A stretch of DNA of 64,000 nt from a virus, in IMG/VR virus record IMGVR_UViG_3300042197_001060, positions 1 through 64,000 of that record; one strand, 5' to 3'. The first letter of the stretch is position 1, and every line of letters starts with the position of its first letter. A program made the position numbers and the translations under genes. Positions 63,698 through 64,000 of the stretch are shown piece by piece. The notes below the pieces were generated by a model. The model saw only the letters and a program-made list of their open reading frames with translations. It was not told the DNA's origin and did not search any database.

Positions 63698-64000
63698 TTA
63701 AGGATAAACCTGTCTATTAGCCTTTATAACTTCTTTAGCAAACTCGTCATTTACCACCATTTCAAACTTAAATTGCCCTCCATAATTTCTACCATCTTCT
63801 CTAATATCTATGTTTGCAATAGGTATAACTCTACCTCCAACTTTAACTTTAAATGCAATAAATGGTGGTGGTCCAGGTTCTGAAATTAATCCTTGTTTAA
63901 ATTCTTCAAAATCACTTGTACCAAATATAACTTCCATTGTACTCTTATCCAACATATACTCCCCCAATGCAATACTTTCTTCACCATCTGCAACAGATTT
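63698..64000 (-). CDS. Hypothetical protein, 3' part only (runs off the right edge)
   Basis: The minus-strand frame is open from the window edge (first visible residues KSVADGEESIALGEYM) to its stop at 63698-63700, so the true start is outside the window and a TTG at 63967 is not the start. The product has GPPPFIAFKVKVGGR and ends KANRQVYP. It may be a structural protein; no family recognised. Confidence 0.6.
   Translation of the reverse strand, partial: KSVADGEESIALGEYMLDKSTMEVIFGTSDFEEFKQGLISEPGPPPFIAFKVKVGGRVIPIANIDIREDGRNYGGQFKFEMVVNDEFAKEVIKANRQVYP

Overview
The window is about 64 kb of AT-rich phage DNA coding almost entirely on the minus strand, with genes packed end to end and often overlapping by 1-14 bases. 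The replication genes are those of a T4-like tailed phage (family B polymerase, sliding clamp, two-subunit clamp loader, UvsX recombinase, gp32-type ssDNA-binding protein, DnaB/gp41-like helicase, flap-type exonuclease, class I ribonucleotide reductase). Several features point to a Bacteroidota host, probably a flavobacterium or cytophaga: signal peptides ending in FAQ or FGQ, lipoboxes, secretion-tail-like and cohesin-like domains, a DUF4494 protein, and promoters of the TTG-N20-TAnnTTTG type used by that phylum. I saw no tRNA, rRNA, CRISPR array or insertion sequence.

Layout, left to right. 1-1.1 kb: tiny genes, each behind its own strong promoter. 1.1-2.4 kb: an arginyltransferase-like gene and an unknown partner. 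2.35-15.4 kb: an unusual block of exported or membrane proteins: a secreted DRGH-type nuclease, two predicted outer-membrane beta-barrels, three lipoproteins, two CsgG-like proteins, a C-type lectin/dockerin-like/cohesin-like protein and its partner, holin-like proteins, a glycosyltransferase and an LpxH-like phosphoesterase. 15.4-19.3 kb: GH19 endolysin, an ADP-ribosyltransferase-like protein, a ParB-like protein and small proteins. 19.3-28.3 kb: ferredoxin, cupin, nucleotidyltransferase, GroEL, SGNH protein, heptose-7-phosphate-kinase-like GHMP kinase, APS-kinase-like protein, HAD phosphatase. 28.3-40.1 kb: about ten glycosyltransferase-type proteins with a 2OG oxygenase, a methyltransferase and an epimerase. 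40.1-64 kb: replication, recombination and nucleotide metabolism, interleaved with three more SGNH proteins, two SPPY-type methyltransferases, asparagine synthetase and GroES.

Two things stand out. First, nine sites share a promoter with an invariant 20-bp spacer between a CTTGG-like upstream element and TAnnTT(T/C)(A/G); they sit before the small left-end genes, groEL, an SGNH gene, a RecB-like nuclease, the clamp, gp32 and a small gene near the right end, often inside the 3' end of the upstream gene. Two or three of them place the start codon at the expected transcription start, which predicts leaderless mRNA. Second, the 2.35-15.4 kb block looks like a phage-encoded cell-surface or adhesion programme assembled from host-style secretion modules and repeatedly duplicated. 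I know of no described phage system with this combination, but its function is inference.

Read as a whole: the replication half makes DNA and dNTPs, with GroEL/GroES for folding; the sugar half would make or decorate glycans on the virion, DNA or host surface; and the left block would export proteins to the infected-cell envelope, ending in lysis through the GH19 endolysin and holin-like proteins.
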